A stretch of DNA of 64,000 bases from UBA3478 sp038134285. Lineage in GTDB: Bacteria > Bacteroidota > Bacteroidia > Flavobacteriales > Flavobacteriaceae. Positions within the stretch are counted from its first letter, which is position 1. Every line of letters starts with the position of its first letter. The notes under the pieces were generated by a model, which was given only the letters and a program-made list of their open reading frames with translations, was not told the origin of the DNA and did not search any database. The translations under genes and the position numbers were made by a program. The stretch lies in NCBI GenBank assembly GCA_038134285.1, contig JAYPUW010000005.1, forward strand, positions 62,001 through 126,000, read 5' to 3'. Positions 41,708 through 49,921 of the stretch are shown here, piece by piece.

Positions 41708-43615
41708 TTATTTCACCTCTTCAAAATCCACGTCTTCTACATTGTCAGACGTGTCTTGCGAAGCTCCCGCATCTGCTGAACCACCTTCGTTTTCTGGAGA
41801 ACCAGCGGCATCAGCTTGAGCCTTATACATTTCCTCAGAAGCATTTTTCCAAGCTTCGTTGATAGCGTCTAAGGCAGGCTTTATAGCAGCAACATCTTTA
41901 GATTCAAAGGCCTTCTTAAGGCCTTCAAGTCCTTCTGTAATTAGTTTCTTCTTGTCTTCAGACAATTTGTCTCCATATTCAGACAATTGCTTTTCAGTTT
42001 GGAAAATCATTTGATCCGCCTGGTTTAAGGTTTCAGCATTCTCTTTAGCAAGTTTATCCGCCTCTGCATTTGCCTCTGCTTCTGCCTTCATCTTCTCGAT
42101 TTCTTCTTGAGTTAAACCTGAAGACGCTTCGATTCTGATGTCTTGAGACTTACCTGTAGCCTTGTCCGTTGCAGAAACCTTTATAATACCATTTGCATCA
42201 ATATCAAAGGTTACTTCAATTTGAGGTGTTCCTCTTGGTGCAGGCGGAATTCCGTCTAAGTGGAAGCGTCCGATCGTCTTGTTATCAGCGGCCATTGGTC
42301 GCTCACCCTGAATCACGTGGATTTCTACTGAAGGCTGATTGTCTGCAGCAGTTGAGAATACCTGTGATTTCTTTGTTGGAATAGTTGTATTTGATTCAAT
42401 CAATTTAGTTGCTACACCTCCCATGGTCTCAATTCCGAGCGATAAAGGCGTTACATCTAAGAGAAGAACGTCTTTGACATCACCTGTCAATACTCCTCCT
42501 TGGATTGCAGCACCAACAGCTACAACCTCATCAGGGTTCACTCCTTTTGAAGGAGCTTTTCCGAAGAATTTTTCTACTGCTGCTTGAACGGCAGGAATAC
42601 GTGTTGATCCTCCTACTAAAATAATTTCGTCTATATCACTTTTTGAAAGACCAGCAGCCTTTAATGCAGACTCGCAAGGTTTAATCGTGCGCAATACTAA
42701 ATCTGCAATAAGTTGTTCAAACTTCGCCTTAGACAGCGTACGAACAAGGTGCTTAGGTCCTGAAGCTGTTGCTGTTACATAAGGAAGGTTGATTTCTGTT
42801 TGGTTTGAAGATGAAAGCTCGATTTTAGCCTTTTCAGCCGCTTCGCGCAAACGTTGCAGTGCCATTGAATCTTGACGAAGATCAATAGACTCGTCGGCCT
42901 TAAATTCCTCTGCCAACCAGTCGATGATTTTTTGATCAACGTCGTCTCCTCCTAAATGCGTATCACCATCCGTAGCCAGAACCTCAAAAACTCCGTCTCC
43001 TAATTCAAGAATTGAAACGTCATGTGTTCCTCCTCCGAAGTCAAATACTACAATTTTCTGGTCGCTTTTTTTCTTATCCAACCCGTAGGCTAATGAAGCT
43101 GCAGTAGGCTCGTTAATAATACGTTCTACGGTTAGTCCAGCAATTTCTCCCGCCTCTTTGGTAGCTTGACGCTGGGCATCGTTAAAGTAAGCCGGAACGG
43201 TAATTACAGCTCGTGTTACCGATTGCCCAAGGTAATCTTCAGCAGTCTTCTTCATTTTCTGAAGAATCATTGCCGATAATTCTTGAGGCGTATAAAGGCG
43301 GTCGTCAATTTTTACTCTCGGCGTATCGTTATCTCCCTTTACCACTTCATAAGGAACGCGTCCTACTTCTTTAGAAGATTCTGAGAACTTGTTACCCATA
43401 AAACGCTTAATCGAATAAATGGTTTTATTGGGATTGGTTACCGCCTGCCTTTTTGCCGGATCACCCACCTTTATTTCTCCTCCTTCAACGAATGCGATCA
43501 TTGAAGGAGTGGTTCTCTTTCCTTCAGCGTTTGGAATAACAACAGGGTCATTACCTTCCATTACTGAAACACAAGAGTTTGTGGTTCCTAAGTCGATACC
43601 TATAATTTTGCTCAT
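41708..43615 (-). CDS. dnaK: Hsp70 chaperone DnaK
   Basis: 635 aa. The ATPase domain opens with IGIDLGTTNSCVSVMEG, continues with AVITVPAYFNDAQRQATK near 140 and VFDFGGGTHDVSIL near 195, and IILVGGSTRIPAV near 340. The substrate-binding domain follows (LLLDVTPLSLGIETMGG near 390), with a helical lid and an acidic tail ending DVEDVDFEEVK. No dnaJ or grpE is adjacent; dnaK stands alone, as in many Flavobacteriales. Upstream is a sigma-54-like GGC-N7-TTG element and a CTGACA-AGC-TGTCAG palindrome, both echoed at clpB. Confidence 0.97.
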   Translation of the reverse strand: MSKIIGIDLGTTNSCVSVMEGNDPVVIPNAEGKRTTPSMIAFVEGGEIKVGDPAKRQAVTNPNKTIYSIKRFMGNKFSESSKEVGRVPYEVVKGDNDTPRVKIDDRLYTPQELSAMILQKMKKTAEDYLGQSVTRAVITVPAYFNDAQRQATKEAGEIAGLTVERIINEPTAASLAYGLDKKKSDQKIVVFDFGGGTHDVSILELGDGVFEVLATDGDTHLGGDDVDQKIIDWLAEEFKADESIDLRQDSMALQRLREAAEKAKIELSSSNQTEINLPYVTATASGPKHLVRTLSKAKFEQLIADLVLRTIKPCESALKAAGLSKSDIDEIILVGGSTRIPAVQAAVEKFFGKAPSKGVNPDEVVAVGAAIQGGVLTGDVKDVLLLDVTPLSLGIETMGGVATKLIESNTTIPTKKSQVFSTAADNQPSVEIHVIQGERPMAADNKTIGRFHLDGIPPAPRGTPQIEVTFDIDANGIIKVSATDKATGKSQDIRIEASSGLTQEEIEKMKAEAEANAEADKLAKENAETLNQADQMIFQTEKQLSEYGDKLSEDKKKLITEGLEGLKKAFESKDVAAIKPALDAINEAWKNASEEMYKAQADAAGSPENEGGSADAGASQDTSDNVEDVDFEEVK

Positions 43616-43645
43616 AACTAAATGATTACTTTTTTCTTTCCTTTA

Positions 43646-43661
43646 GACAATCATTATGCCA
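43646..43661 (-). promoter_or_regulatory. Sigma-54-like -24/-12 element upstream of dnaK
   Basis: Minus-strand TGGCATAATGATTGTC keeps the GG-N10-G(C/T) spacing of sigma-54 promoters, with T instead of C at the -12 dinucleotide. It ends 30 bp before the dnaK ATG. The same GGC-N7-TTG arrangement is present before clpB (55666-55678). Confidence 0.5.
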
Positions 43662-43672
43662 GACCGAAATTC

Positions 43673-43687
43673 CTGACAAGCTGTCAG
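43673..43687. promoter_or_regulatory. Palindrome CTGACA-AGC-TGTCAG between dnaK and sdaA
   Basis: Perfect 6-bp inverted repeat with a 3-bp spacer, about 12 bp upstream of the dnaK -24 element and also upstream of the sdaA -7 element. A likely regulator-binding site; TGTC/GACA half-sites recur before clpB. Confidence 0.5.
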
Positions 43688-43698
43688 AGTATTTGAAA

Positions 43699-43706
43699 TA
43701 TCTTTG
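43699..43706 (+). promoter_or_regulatory. -7 promoter element (TATCTTTG) for sdaA
   Basis: Exact TAnnTTTG, 14 nt before the sdaA ATG at 43721. Confidence 0.6.
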
Positions 43707-43720
43707 AGTAAAAACTAGCA

Positions 43721-45142
43721 ATGAGTGCGATTAGTATCTTTGAAATGTTCAGTATCGGAATTGGTCCTTCTAGCTCACACACCTTAGGACCATGGAGGGC
43801 AGCAATGGCCTTTAAAAATCGTCTTCACGCTAAGAAAATAGATATTGCTGCTATCCACTCCCTTACCATTGAACTTTATGGTTCATTGTCATTAACCGGA
43901 AAAGGACATTATACAGACAAGGCCATTTTAATGGGGCTCTCTGGTTATGATTATGTAGAGGCTCTACCAGCTCAAATCAATGAAACTATTGAAAAAATTA
44001 AAGGGACTAAAAAGCTTTATTTGTTTCAGCAAAATTTGATTGATTTCGACATCGAGAGGGATTTAATCTTTAAGTCAGAATTTCTTGAACACCATCCTAA
44101 TGCTCTCAAGATTAATATCGCCTTCGGAGACCATCACTATTACGAGGAGATCTATTATTCCTTAGGTGGTGGATTCATTATTACACACGAGGAACTGTCT
44201 CAGCGAATTGAACCAGATTATGCATACCACTTTCCCATTTACAGTGCAAAAGATATTCTCCATCATTGCGAGGTTGAGAATTTAAGCTTCTCTGAGTTGG
44301 TTTTATTTAATGAGTCTAAAAGGTATGGAAACAACTTTGTAGATGAACGTTTATTAATAATCTATGAAGTTATGCGTGATTGCGCTTTTAAAGGATGTCA
44401 TAGTAGTGGCCATTTACCAGGGATTTTGAATGTGAAGCGAAGGGCATTCGACATTCATCATTCCTTAATAAAGGATTCTATTTACACAAATGCTGAAGAA
44501 TGGATTACAGCCATCAGAAAAACTAAAATATATTTCAGAGAAATCTTAAAATGGGTAAGCTGCTTTGCACTCGCGGTAAATGAAGAAAATGCTGCAATGG
44601 GAAAAGTTGTTACGGCCCCAACGAACGGAAGCGCCGGTGTTGTGCCAGCAGTACTTCTGTACTACCTAACGATTGAAAATCACCGTGCTGGATTTGACGA
44701 AATAAAACGCTACCTAGCCGTTGCCGCTGAGATCGGTTCATTATTTAAAAATAACGCCACAATATCTGCTGCAATGGGTGGATGTCAAGCAGAGATTGGT
44801 GTTTCATCGGCCATGGCTGCCGCAGGACTAACTGAACTTATGGGCGGTAGCCCTTATCAGGTCTTAGCGGCCGCAGAAATTGCCATGGAACATCATCTTG
44901 GTCTAACCTGTGACCCCATCGCAGGGCTAGTTCAAATTCCGTGTATAGAGCGCAATTCTATGGGCGCTATAAAGGCAATAAATGCTTCTGAGCTAGCCCT
45001 TTCAACGAAAAGTGAAGATATACGTGTCACATTAGATCAAATTATCGCGACGATGTGGGAAACCGCAAAAGACATGAATTCTAAATATAAAGAAACCTCT
45101 ACTGGTGGACTTGCAATTCAAGTCAACGTTTCAGACTGCTAA
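43721..45142 (+). CDS. sdaA: L-serine ammonia-lyase, iron-sulfur type, single chain
   Basis: 473 aa. The N-terminal beta region starts SIFEMFSIGIGPSSSHTLGPWRA. The alpha region has KGCHSSGHLPG near 227, TNGSAGVVPAV near 305, GGCQAEIGVSSAMAAAG near 348 and CDPIAGLVQIPCIERN near 398. The conserved cysteines hold the [4Fe-4S] cluster used instead of PLP. It deaminates serine to pyruvate and ammonia. ATG 43721 follows a TATCTTTG element. panB follows after 51 nt with its own -7 element. Confidence 0.94.
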   Translation: MSAISIFEMFSIGIGPSSSHTLGPWRAAMAFKNRLHAKKIDIAAIHSLTIELYGSLSLTGKGHYTDKAILMGLSGYDYVEALPAQINETIEKIKGTKKLYLFQQNLIDFDIERDLIFKSEFLEHHPNALKINIAFGDHHYYEEIYYSLGGGFIITHEELSQRIEPDYAYHFPIYSAKDILHHCEVENLSFSELVLFNESKRYGNNFVDERLLIIYEVMRDCAFKGCHSSGHLPGILNVKRRAFDIHHSLIKDSIYTNAEEWITAIRKTKIYFREILKWVSCFALAVNEENAAMGKVVTAPTNGSAGVVPAVLLYYLTIENHRAGFDEIKRYLAVAAEIGSLFKNNATISAAMGGCQAEIGVSSAMAAAGLTELMGGSPYQVLAAAEIAMEHHLGLTCDPIAGLVQIPCIERNSMGAIKAINASELALSTKSEDIRVTLDQIIATMWETAKDMNSKYKETSTGGLAIQVNVSDC

Positions 45143-45160
45143 AGGTTTCTTTTTTCAGAC

Positions 45161-45168
45161 TACCTTTG
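45161..45168 (+). promoter_or_regulatory. -7 promoter element (TACCTTTG) for panB
   Basis: Exact TAnnTTTG, 25 nt before the panB ATG at 45194. Confidence 0.55.
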
Positions 45169-45193
45169 AAGATAGGCTACAGCATTACATCTT

Positions 45194-46012
45194 ATGTCAA
45201 CAGCAAAGAAAGAATACAAGCGCATCACGGTAAAAACCTTAAGTGAGATGAAGGCGGCAAATGAAAAAATTGCCATGCTCACCGCTTACGACTTCACTAT
45301 GGCACAAATGGTGGATAAAGCAGGAGTTGATGTCATTCTAGTAGGAGATTCAGCAAGTAATGTGATCGCTGGTCACGAAACCACCCTACCGATTACACTT
45401 GATCAAATGATCTACCATGCAAGTGCTGTAGTTCGCGGAACTAACCGTGCATTGGTTGTGGTAGACCTTCCTTTCGGAAGCTACCAGAGTGATTCAAAAG
45501 AAGCGCTGCGTTCTGCCATTAGGATCATGAAAGAGAGTGGTGCCCACACTATAAAGCTAGAAGGTGGAACTGAAAATGGTGATGCGCTCAAAAGAATCCT
45601 AGGCGCAGGAATACCTGTTATGGGACATCTAGGACTTACTCCTCAATCCATTTATCAGTTTGGTTCATATACCGTTCGCGCCAAAAAAGAAACTGAAGCC
45701 CAAAAGCTTAAATCCGACGCCCTTTTTCTTCAAGAACAGGGCTGTTTCGGAATTGTGTTAGAAAAGGTTCCTGCCGCCTTAGCGAAAACGGTTGCAGAAT
45801 CGCTTCATATTCCTGTGATTGGAATCGGTGCAGGGTCTAGTGTAGACGGTCAAGTACTGGTACTTCACGACATGTTGGGGATGACTACAGAATTTAGCCC
45901 ACGCTTCTTAAGACGTTACCTCAATTTAGATGAACAAATAGGAAGAGCGTTAAGCCAATATGTATACGATGTAAAATCAGTTGAGTTCCCTAACCAAGAT
46001 GAACAATACTGA
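45194..46012 (+). CDS. panB: 3-methyl-2-oxobutanoate hydroxymethyltransferase
   Basis: 272 aa TIM barrel with MLTAYDFTMAQMVDKAGVDVILVGDSASNVIAGHETT at residues about 28-65 (magnesium and ketopantoate-site residues), VMGHLGLTPQS near 144, and PVIGIGAGSSVDGQVLVLHDMLG near 208. It transfers a hydroxymethyl group from methylene-tetrahydrofolate to 2-oxoisovalerate, the first step of pantothenate and CoA synthesis. Its last bases overlap the start of the pseudouridine synthase gene by 14 bp, so they are translated from one mRNA. Confidence 0.95.
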   Translation: MSTAKKEYKRITVKTLSEMKAANEKIAMLTAYDFTMAQMVDKAGVDVILVGDSASNVIAGHETTLPITLDQMIYHASAVVRGTNRALVVVDLPFGSYQSDSKEALRSAIRIMKESGAHTIKLEGGTENGDALKRILGAGIPVMGHLGLTPQSIYQFGSYTVRAKKETEAQKLKSDALFLQEQGCFGIVLEKVPAALAKTVAESLHIPVIGIGAGSSVDGQVLVLHDMLGMTTEFSPRFLRRYLNLDEQIGRALSQYVYDVKSVEFPNQDEQY

Positions 46013-46688
46013 TTTAGAGGTACTCTTTGAGGATAATCATCTTATTGCGGTATACAAACCCTCTGGAGTTTTAGTTCAAGGAGACAAAACTGGCGACCAA
46101 ACATTGGCTGACATCGTCAAATCTTACATCGTTGAAAAATACAAGAAGCCTGGGGCAGCCTTTCTAGGGGTTATTCATCGTATAGACCGACCCACTTCTG
46201 GAATTGTGGTATTTGCAAAGACATCAAAGGCCCTTAGTCGAATGAACAAAAGTTTCGCCGAAAGAGAAATTCACAAAAACTATTGGGCCTTAGTGGAAGG
46301 TCATCCTGATCCGATCGAAGCAAATCTTGAACACTATCTTGTGCGTAAGTCCGAAAAAAACAAATCATTTGTCCATCAAAAACCGGTTCCAAATTCAAAA
46401 CGCGCTCATCTGACCTACAAAAGTATTCACCGACTCGAGCGTTTTAGTTTATTACAAGTCGAACTGCATACCGGAAGGCATCATCAGATTAGGGCGCAAC
46501 TTTCGGCTATGGGTCACCCTATCAAGGGAGATCTTAAATACGGTGCTAAACGCAGTAACTCAAATGGAAGTATTGATCTGGTCGCCCAACATCTAGAATT
46601 TCAACATCCGGTTCAAGACGTTAGAGTGGTGCTTACCTTAAAATCCCCTCTACTGTCAATCAAAATAGATGAACCGTTCGATTCGTAG
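45999..46688 (+). CDS. RluA-family RNA pseudouridine synthase
   Basis: 229 aa from ATG 45999; an upstream in-frame TTG (45981) would overlap panB further and has no similarity support. The active-site motif HRIDRPTSGIVVFAK carries catalytic Asp63, with the preceding VLFEDNHLIAVYKPSGVLVQG and the later LHTGRHHQIRAQL near 157. It lacks an N-terminal S4 domain, like RluA/RluC-short forms (TruC, RluA). It isomerises specific uridines of rRNA or tRNA; the target cannot be inferred. Confidence 0.88.
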   Translation: MNNTDLEVLFEDNHLIAVYKPSGVLVQGDKTGDQTLADIVKSYIVEKYKKPGAAFLGVIHRIDRPTSGIVVFAKTSKALSRMNKSFAEREIHKNYWALVEGHPDPIEANLEHYLVRKSEKNKSFVHQKPVPNSKRAHLTYKSIHRLERFSLLQVELHTGRHHQIRAQLSAMGHPIKGDLKYGAKRSNSNGSIDLVAQHLEFQHPVQDVRVVLTLKSPLLSIKIDEPFDS

Positions 46689-46717
46689 TATATTTACGCC
46701 CCAAAACGCCATAAACT

Positions 46718-49123
46718 ATGCTTATCTCTGATCAATGGCTGAAAGATTACTTTGACAGCCAATTAGAACCAAGTGAAAATGCCGCAATTCTAACCGATTT
46801 AGGATTAGAAGTAGAAGGCGTTACCACCTACGAGTCAATTAAAGGAGGGCTTGATGGCGTTTTTATTGGCGAGGTACTTGAATGCGATCAGCATCCAAAT
46901 GCCGACCGATTAAAGATTACACGCGTTTCTACAGGAAAAGAAACACTTCAAATTATCTGTGGAGCGCCAAATGTCGCCAAAGGTCAAAAGGTAGCTGTTG
47001 CACTGGTCGGCACCACTATTTATCCTTCGATTGGAGATCCAATAACTTTACAAAAGACAAAGATTAGAGGCCAATCTAGTGAAGGGATGCTTTGTGCAGA
47101 GGACGAATTAGGACTTGGTCAAAGTCACGATGGCATTATGGTCTTGGATTCTGATTTAAAAATAGGTCAACCTTTATCCGCCGTATTCGAAAATTATTCT
47201 GATACTGTATATGAAATAGGACTAACTCCGAATCGAGCAGATGCTATGAGTCACTATGGTGTTGCTCGAGATTTAAGAGCGGGAATTGCGAAAAACAATC
47301 AATTGGCAACCTTAAATTCGGTAAGCACCTCAAGCTTCTCTATTGAGAATTACAGTACACCCATAGAAATTACCGTACAGTCTAAAGAAAAAGCGCCACG
47401 TTATCTCGGCATTGTGGTGAGTAATATCCGTGTAGCACCCTCTCCTGCTTGGTTGCAAAATAGATTAAAAGCCATTGGTTTAAATCCAATCAACAACGTT
47501 GTGGACTGTACCAATTACATCCTCCATGGACTTGGACAACCGCTACACGCCTTTGATTACGATAAAATTGAAGGGAAAAAGGTGATCGTTCGAACAGCAG
47601 AAAAAGGAGAAAAACTAATCACCCTTGATGGTGTAGAACGTGAACTTCATACAGAAGACCTTGTAATTTGTGACGCTAATAAACCGATGTGCATCGCAGG
47701 TGTTTTCGGGGGCTCACACTCTGGAGTCGGTGAAAACACATCTTCTGTTTTAATTGAGAGCGCTTATTTTGATCCTGTAAGCATTCGAAAGACCTCAAAA
47801 AGACACGGATTGCACACAGATGCTTCATTCAGGTTTGAACGTGGGGTCGACATCAATACCTGTGAAATAGCCTTGAAGCGTGCTGCCATTATACTTAAAG
47901 AAATAGCAGGTGGTACCGTAAGCAGTGATCTTATAGAAAGCTATCCTAAGGAGGCTGAGCCGATCAGTCTTTTTTTGAATTACGCTACACTTAACCGTAT
48001 TGCAGGTGCAGCACTCCCTAAAGATCATGTCAAAAATATATTGGTAAATCTTGAATTCAAGATACTCAATGGGTCAGAGGCGGGTTTAGGCATTGTTGTT
48101 CCAACCTACCGTAATGATGTAAATCGTGAAATCGATGTTATCGAAGAGGTTTTACGCGTTTATGGCTACAATAATATCCCTGTTCCAGAGAAGTTTAACT
48201 ACACTCACGCTTCTAGTGCCGAAAATAAGAATCTAAAGTTCCAGAATGAGGTTTCAGAACACCTTGTAGCCTTAGGCTATGCAGAGACTTTATCTAATAG
48301 CCTAACCATAGCAAATAATGATCCTCGAAGTATTTTACTGAAGAATGCGTTGAGTTCTGACCTTGAGTCTTTACGTACAGAAATGTTTAGTAGCGCATTA
48401 AAGACTTTAGCCTATAATGCGAACCGTCAGCAAAAAGACTTGAAGATTTTTGAGTTTGGTAAAGTCTACCACCAAGAAGGTAAAAAACGTCATGAATACC
48501 AGCAATTACTGATCATGGCAACGGGTCGTAAGCATATTCAACATTGGCTTAGCGGAGACGAACATATCTCATTCTACGATCTAAAGAGCATTTGCAATAC
48601 CCTTCTCAATCGTATAGAAATCACTGATTATTCAGAGTGTAAAATAGGAACACACTCTTTTTTCACAGAAGGTATTTGCTTTAGTAATAATGAACTTTTA
48701 CTTGCAGAGATTGGATTGATATCGAAGGAGTATTCCAAATCTTTTGGTCTTACACAAGAGATAGTTTCTATCCTCATTCATTGGGATAGTGTGATTCAAA
48801 AGGCACACAATAAGGAATTTAAGCTCAAAGAAATTTCAAAGCATCCACAAGTCTACAGAGACTTGGCTCTAATTATTGATGAAAATCTGGAATTCGGTCA
48901 GCTACTAGAGGCTTGCAAAAAAGCCGAATCTAAGCTATTAAAAGATGTACGTTTGTTCGATGTATACACTGGTAAAGGTGTTCCTAATAGTAAGAAATCA
49001 TATGCGATACAACTTCAATTCAACGACCCTAGAAAAACGCTTACCGATAAGGAGATCGACAAATCAGTAACAAAAATATTCAAGAAACTAGAAAGTGATT
49101 TTGGTGCTGTTTTAAGAAGCTAA
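46718..49123 (+). CDS. pheT: Phenylalanine--tRNA ligase beta subunit
   Basis: 801 aa, full length. The tRNA-binding EMAP-type domain is at 40-155 (IGEVLECDQHPNADRLKITRV, ICGAPNVAKGQKVAVALVG). B3/B4 editing-associated region near 260 (NVVDCTNYILHGLGQPLHAFD), B5 near 400-475, core near 480-690 and the C-terminal FDX-ACB domain (FKLKEISKHPQVYRDLALII, LRS at the end). It forms the alpha2-beta2 synthetase with PheS, whose gene is not in this window. A 7/8 -7 element (TATATTTA, 46689-46696) precedes it by about 21 nt. Confidence 0.97.
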   Translation: MLISDQWLKDYFDSQLEPSENAAILTDLGLEVEGVTTYESIKGGLDGVFIGEVLECDQHPNADRLKITRVSTGKETLQIICGAPNVAKGQKVAVALVGTTIYPSIGDPITLQKTKIRGQSSEGMLCAEDELGLGQSHDGIMVLDSDLKIGQPLSAVFENYSDTVYEIGLTPNRADAMSHYGVARDLRAGIAKNNQLATLNSVSTSSFSIENYSTPIEITVQSKEKAPRYLGIVVSNIRVAPSPAWLQNRLKAIGLNPINNVVDCTNYILHGLGQPLHAFDYDKIEGKKVIVRTAEKGEKLITLDGVERELHTEDLVICDANKPMCIAGVFGGSHSGVGENTSSVLIESAYFDPVSIRKTSKRHGLHTDASFRFERGVDINTCEIALKRAAIILKEIAGGTVSSDLIESYPKEAEPISLFLNYATLNRIAGAALPKDHVKNILVNLEFKILNGSEAGLGIVVPTYRNDVNREIDVIEEVLRVYGYNNIPVPEKFNYTHASSAENKNLKFQNEVSEHLVALGYAETLSNSLTIANNDPRSILLKNALSSDLESLRTEMFSSALKTLAYNANRQQKDLKIFEFGKVYHQEGKKRHEYQQLLIMATGRKHIQHWLSGDEHISFYDLKSICNTLLNRIEITDYSECKIGTHSFFTEGICFSNNELLLAEIGLISKEYSKSFGLTQEIVSILIHWDSVIQKAHNKEFKLKEISKHPQVYRDLALIIDENLEFGQLLEACKKAESKLLKDVRLFDVYTGKGVPNSKKSYAIQLQFNDPRKTLTDKEIDKSVTKIFKKLESDFGAVLRS

Positions 49124-49181
49124 CCACTTTTACTTTAAATGATTTATTCGTTAATTTTATGGCGCTGTTAAAGAAAATCTG

Positions 49182-49898
49182 ATGAATCTAAAAGGTCTAA
49201 ACCTCAGAGAGGAACTTAATGTTGCTCAACAAGAACACGCTTCTTCACTTGAAAAATCTGCCTTAGAATCTCTTTTTAAGAGTTCTATTTCTTTTACCGA
49301 TGAAAATCTTGATGAACGCTTAAAAAAACAAAGAGAAGCGAGTAACTCCTTAAATTTTGACCAATTAGACACCTCTCGTATTTTCCACATAAGCGCCATC
49401 AAACAGGTGGCTACAACCTACCGCTTAAGGTTTTTACCCTTAAAATTCTTTAAGCCAGAACTTCCAAATCTTGCTAAAGAGGCACTTCTAGAACTCGAAG
49501 CCCAACACGGTGTAGAGCTAGAAGGCCTTCAAATCATGGCCCCATCAAAGCTTTTCAAATTAGAAGATAAAGACGATCCTGTATTATTTGCGCCCATGGG
49601 CAATGGATATTATTACCTTGTTGCACATTGGGGAAGCGACTTGCACCCATTGAGAAAGTGGCTAGTATGGCCCTTTAGAGGACCCGCTCATTTACTGACG
49701 CTATTGGCGGCTATCAGTTTTGTACTAACGCTAATCGTTCCTGATGGAATGTTCTCTAAAGAAAATTCAACTGCTGAATTCTGGATTCTCTTCTTCTTTT
49801 TCTTCAAAGGAGTTGTGGGACTCGCAATCTTTTACGGATTTGCTATGGGAAAAAACTTCAACCCCTTTATTTGGAATTCAAAGTATTTTAACGCTTAA
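49182..49898 (+). CDS. Unrecognised membrane protein with two C-terminal transmembrane segments
   Basis: 238 aa, no named family recognised. The N-terminal 160 residues are hydrophilic (charged helix about 10-60, then RFLPLKFFKPELPNLAKEALLELE), and a stretch near 125-155 contains PMGNGYYYLVAHWGSDL. Two membrane helices follow, about 167-188 and 202-222, and the tail is FNPFIWNSKYFNA. I would expect a cytoplasmic domain tethered to the inner membrane. A 7/8 -7 element (TAATTTTA, 49152-49159) is upstream. Its stop codon lies within an inverted repeat shared with the convergent ABC-F gene. Confidence 0.75.
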   Translation: MNLKGLNLREELNVAQQEHASSLEKSALESLFKSSISFTDENLDERLKKQREASNSLNFDQLDTSRIFHISAIKQVATTYRLRFLPLKFFKPELPNLAKEALLELEAQHGVELEGLQIMAPSKLFKLEDKDDPVLFAPMGNGYYYLVAHWGSDLHPLRKWLVWPFRGPAHLLTLLAAISFVLTLIVPDGMFSKENSTAEFWILFFFFFKGVVGLAIFYGFAMGKNFNPFIWNSKYFNA

Positions 49899-49921
49899 TC
49901 CTCGTTCAAAAGATTAAGCGT
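49891..49921. repeat. 10-bp inverted repeat containing both convergent stop codons
   Basis: ACGCTTAATC (49891-49900) pairs perfectly with GATTAAGCGT (49912-49921) around an 11-nt loop. Each arm contains one gene's final codons (GCT-TAA), so the two unrelated proteins both end in Ala. It may serve as a bidirectional 3'-end hairpin; there is no T-run. Confidence 0.65.

Noticed and set aside
43673..43687. CIRCE (HrcA) element before dnaK
   Set aside because: The palindrome CTGACA-AGC-TGTCAG does not match the CIRCE consensus TTAGCACTC-N9-GAGTGCTAA.
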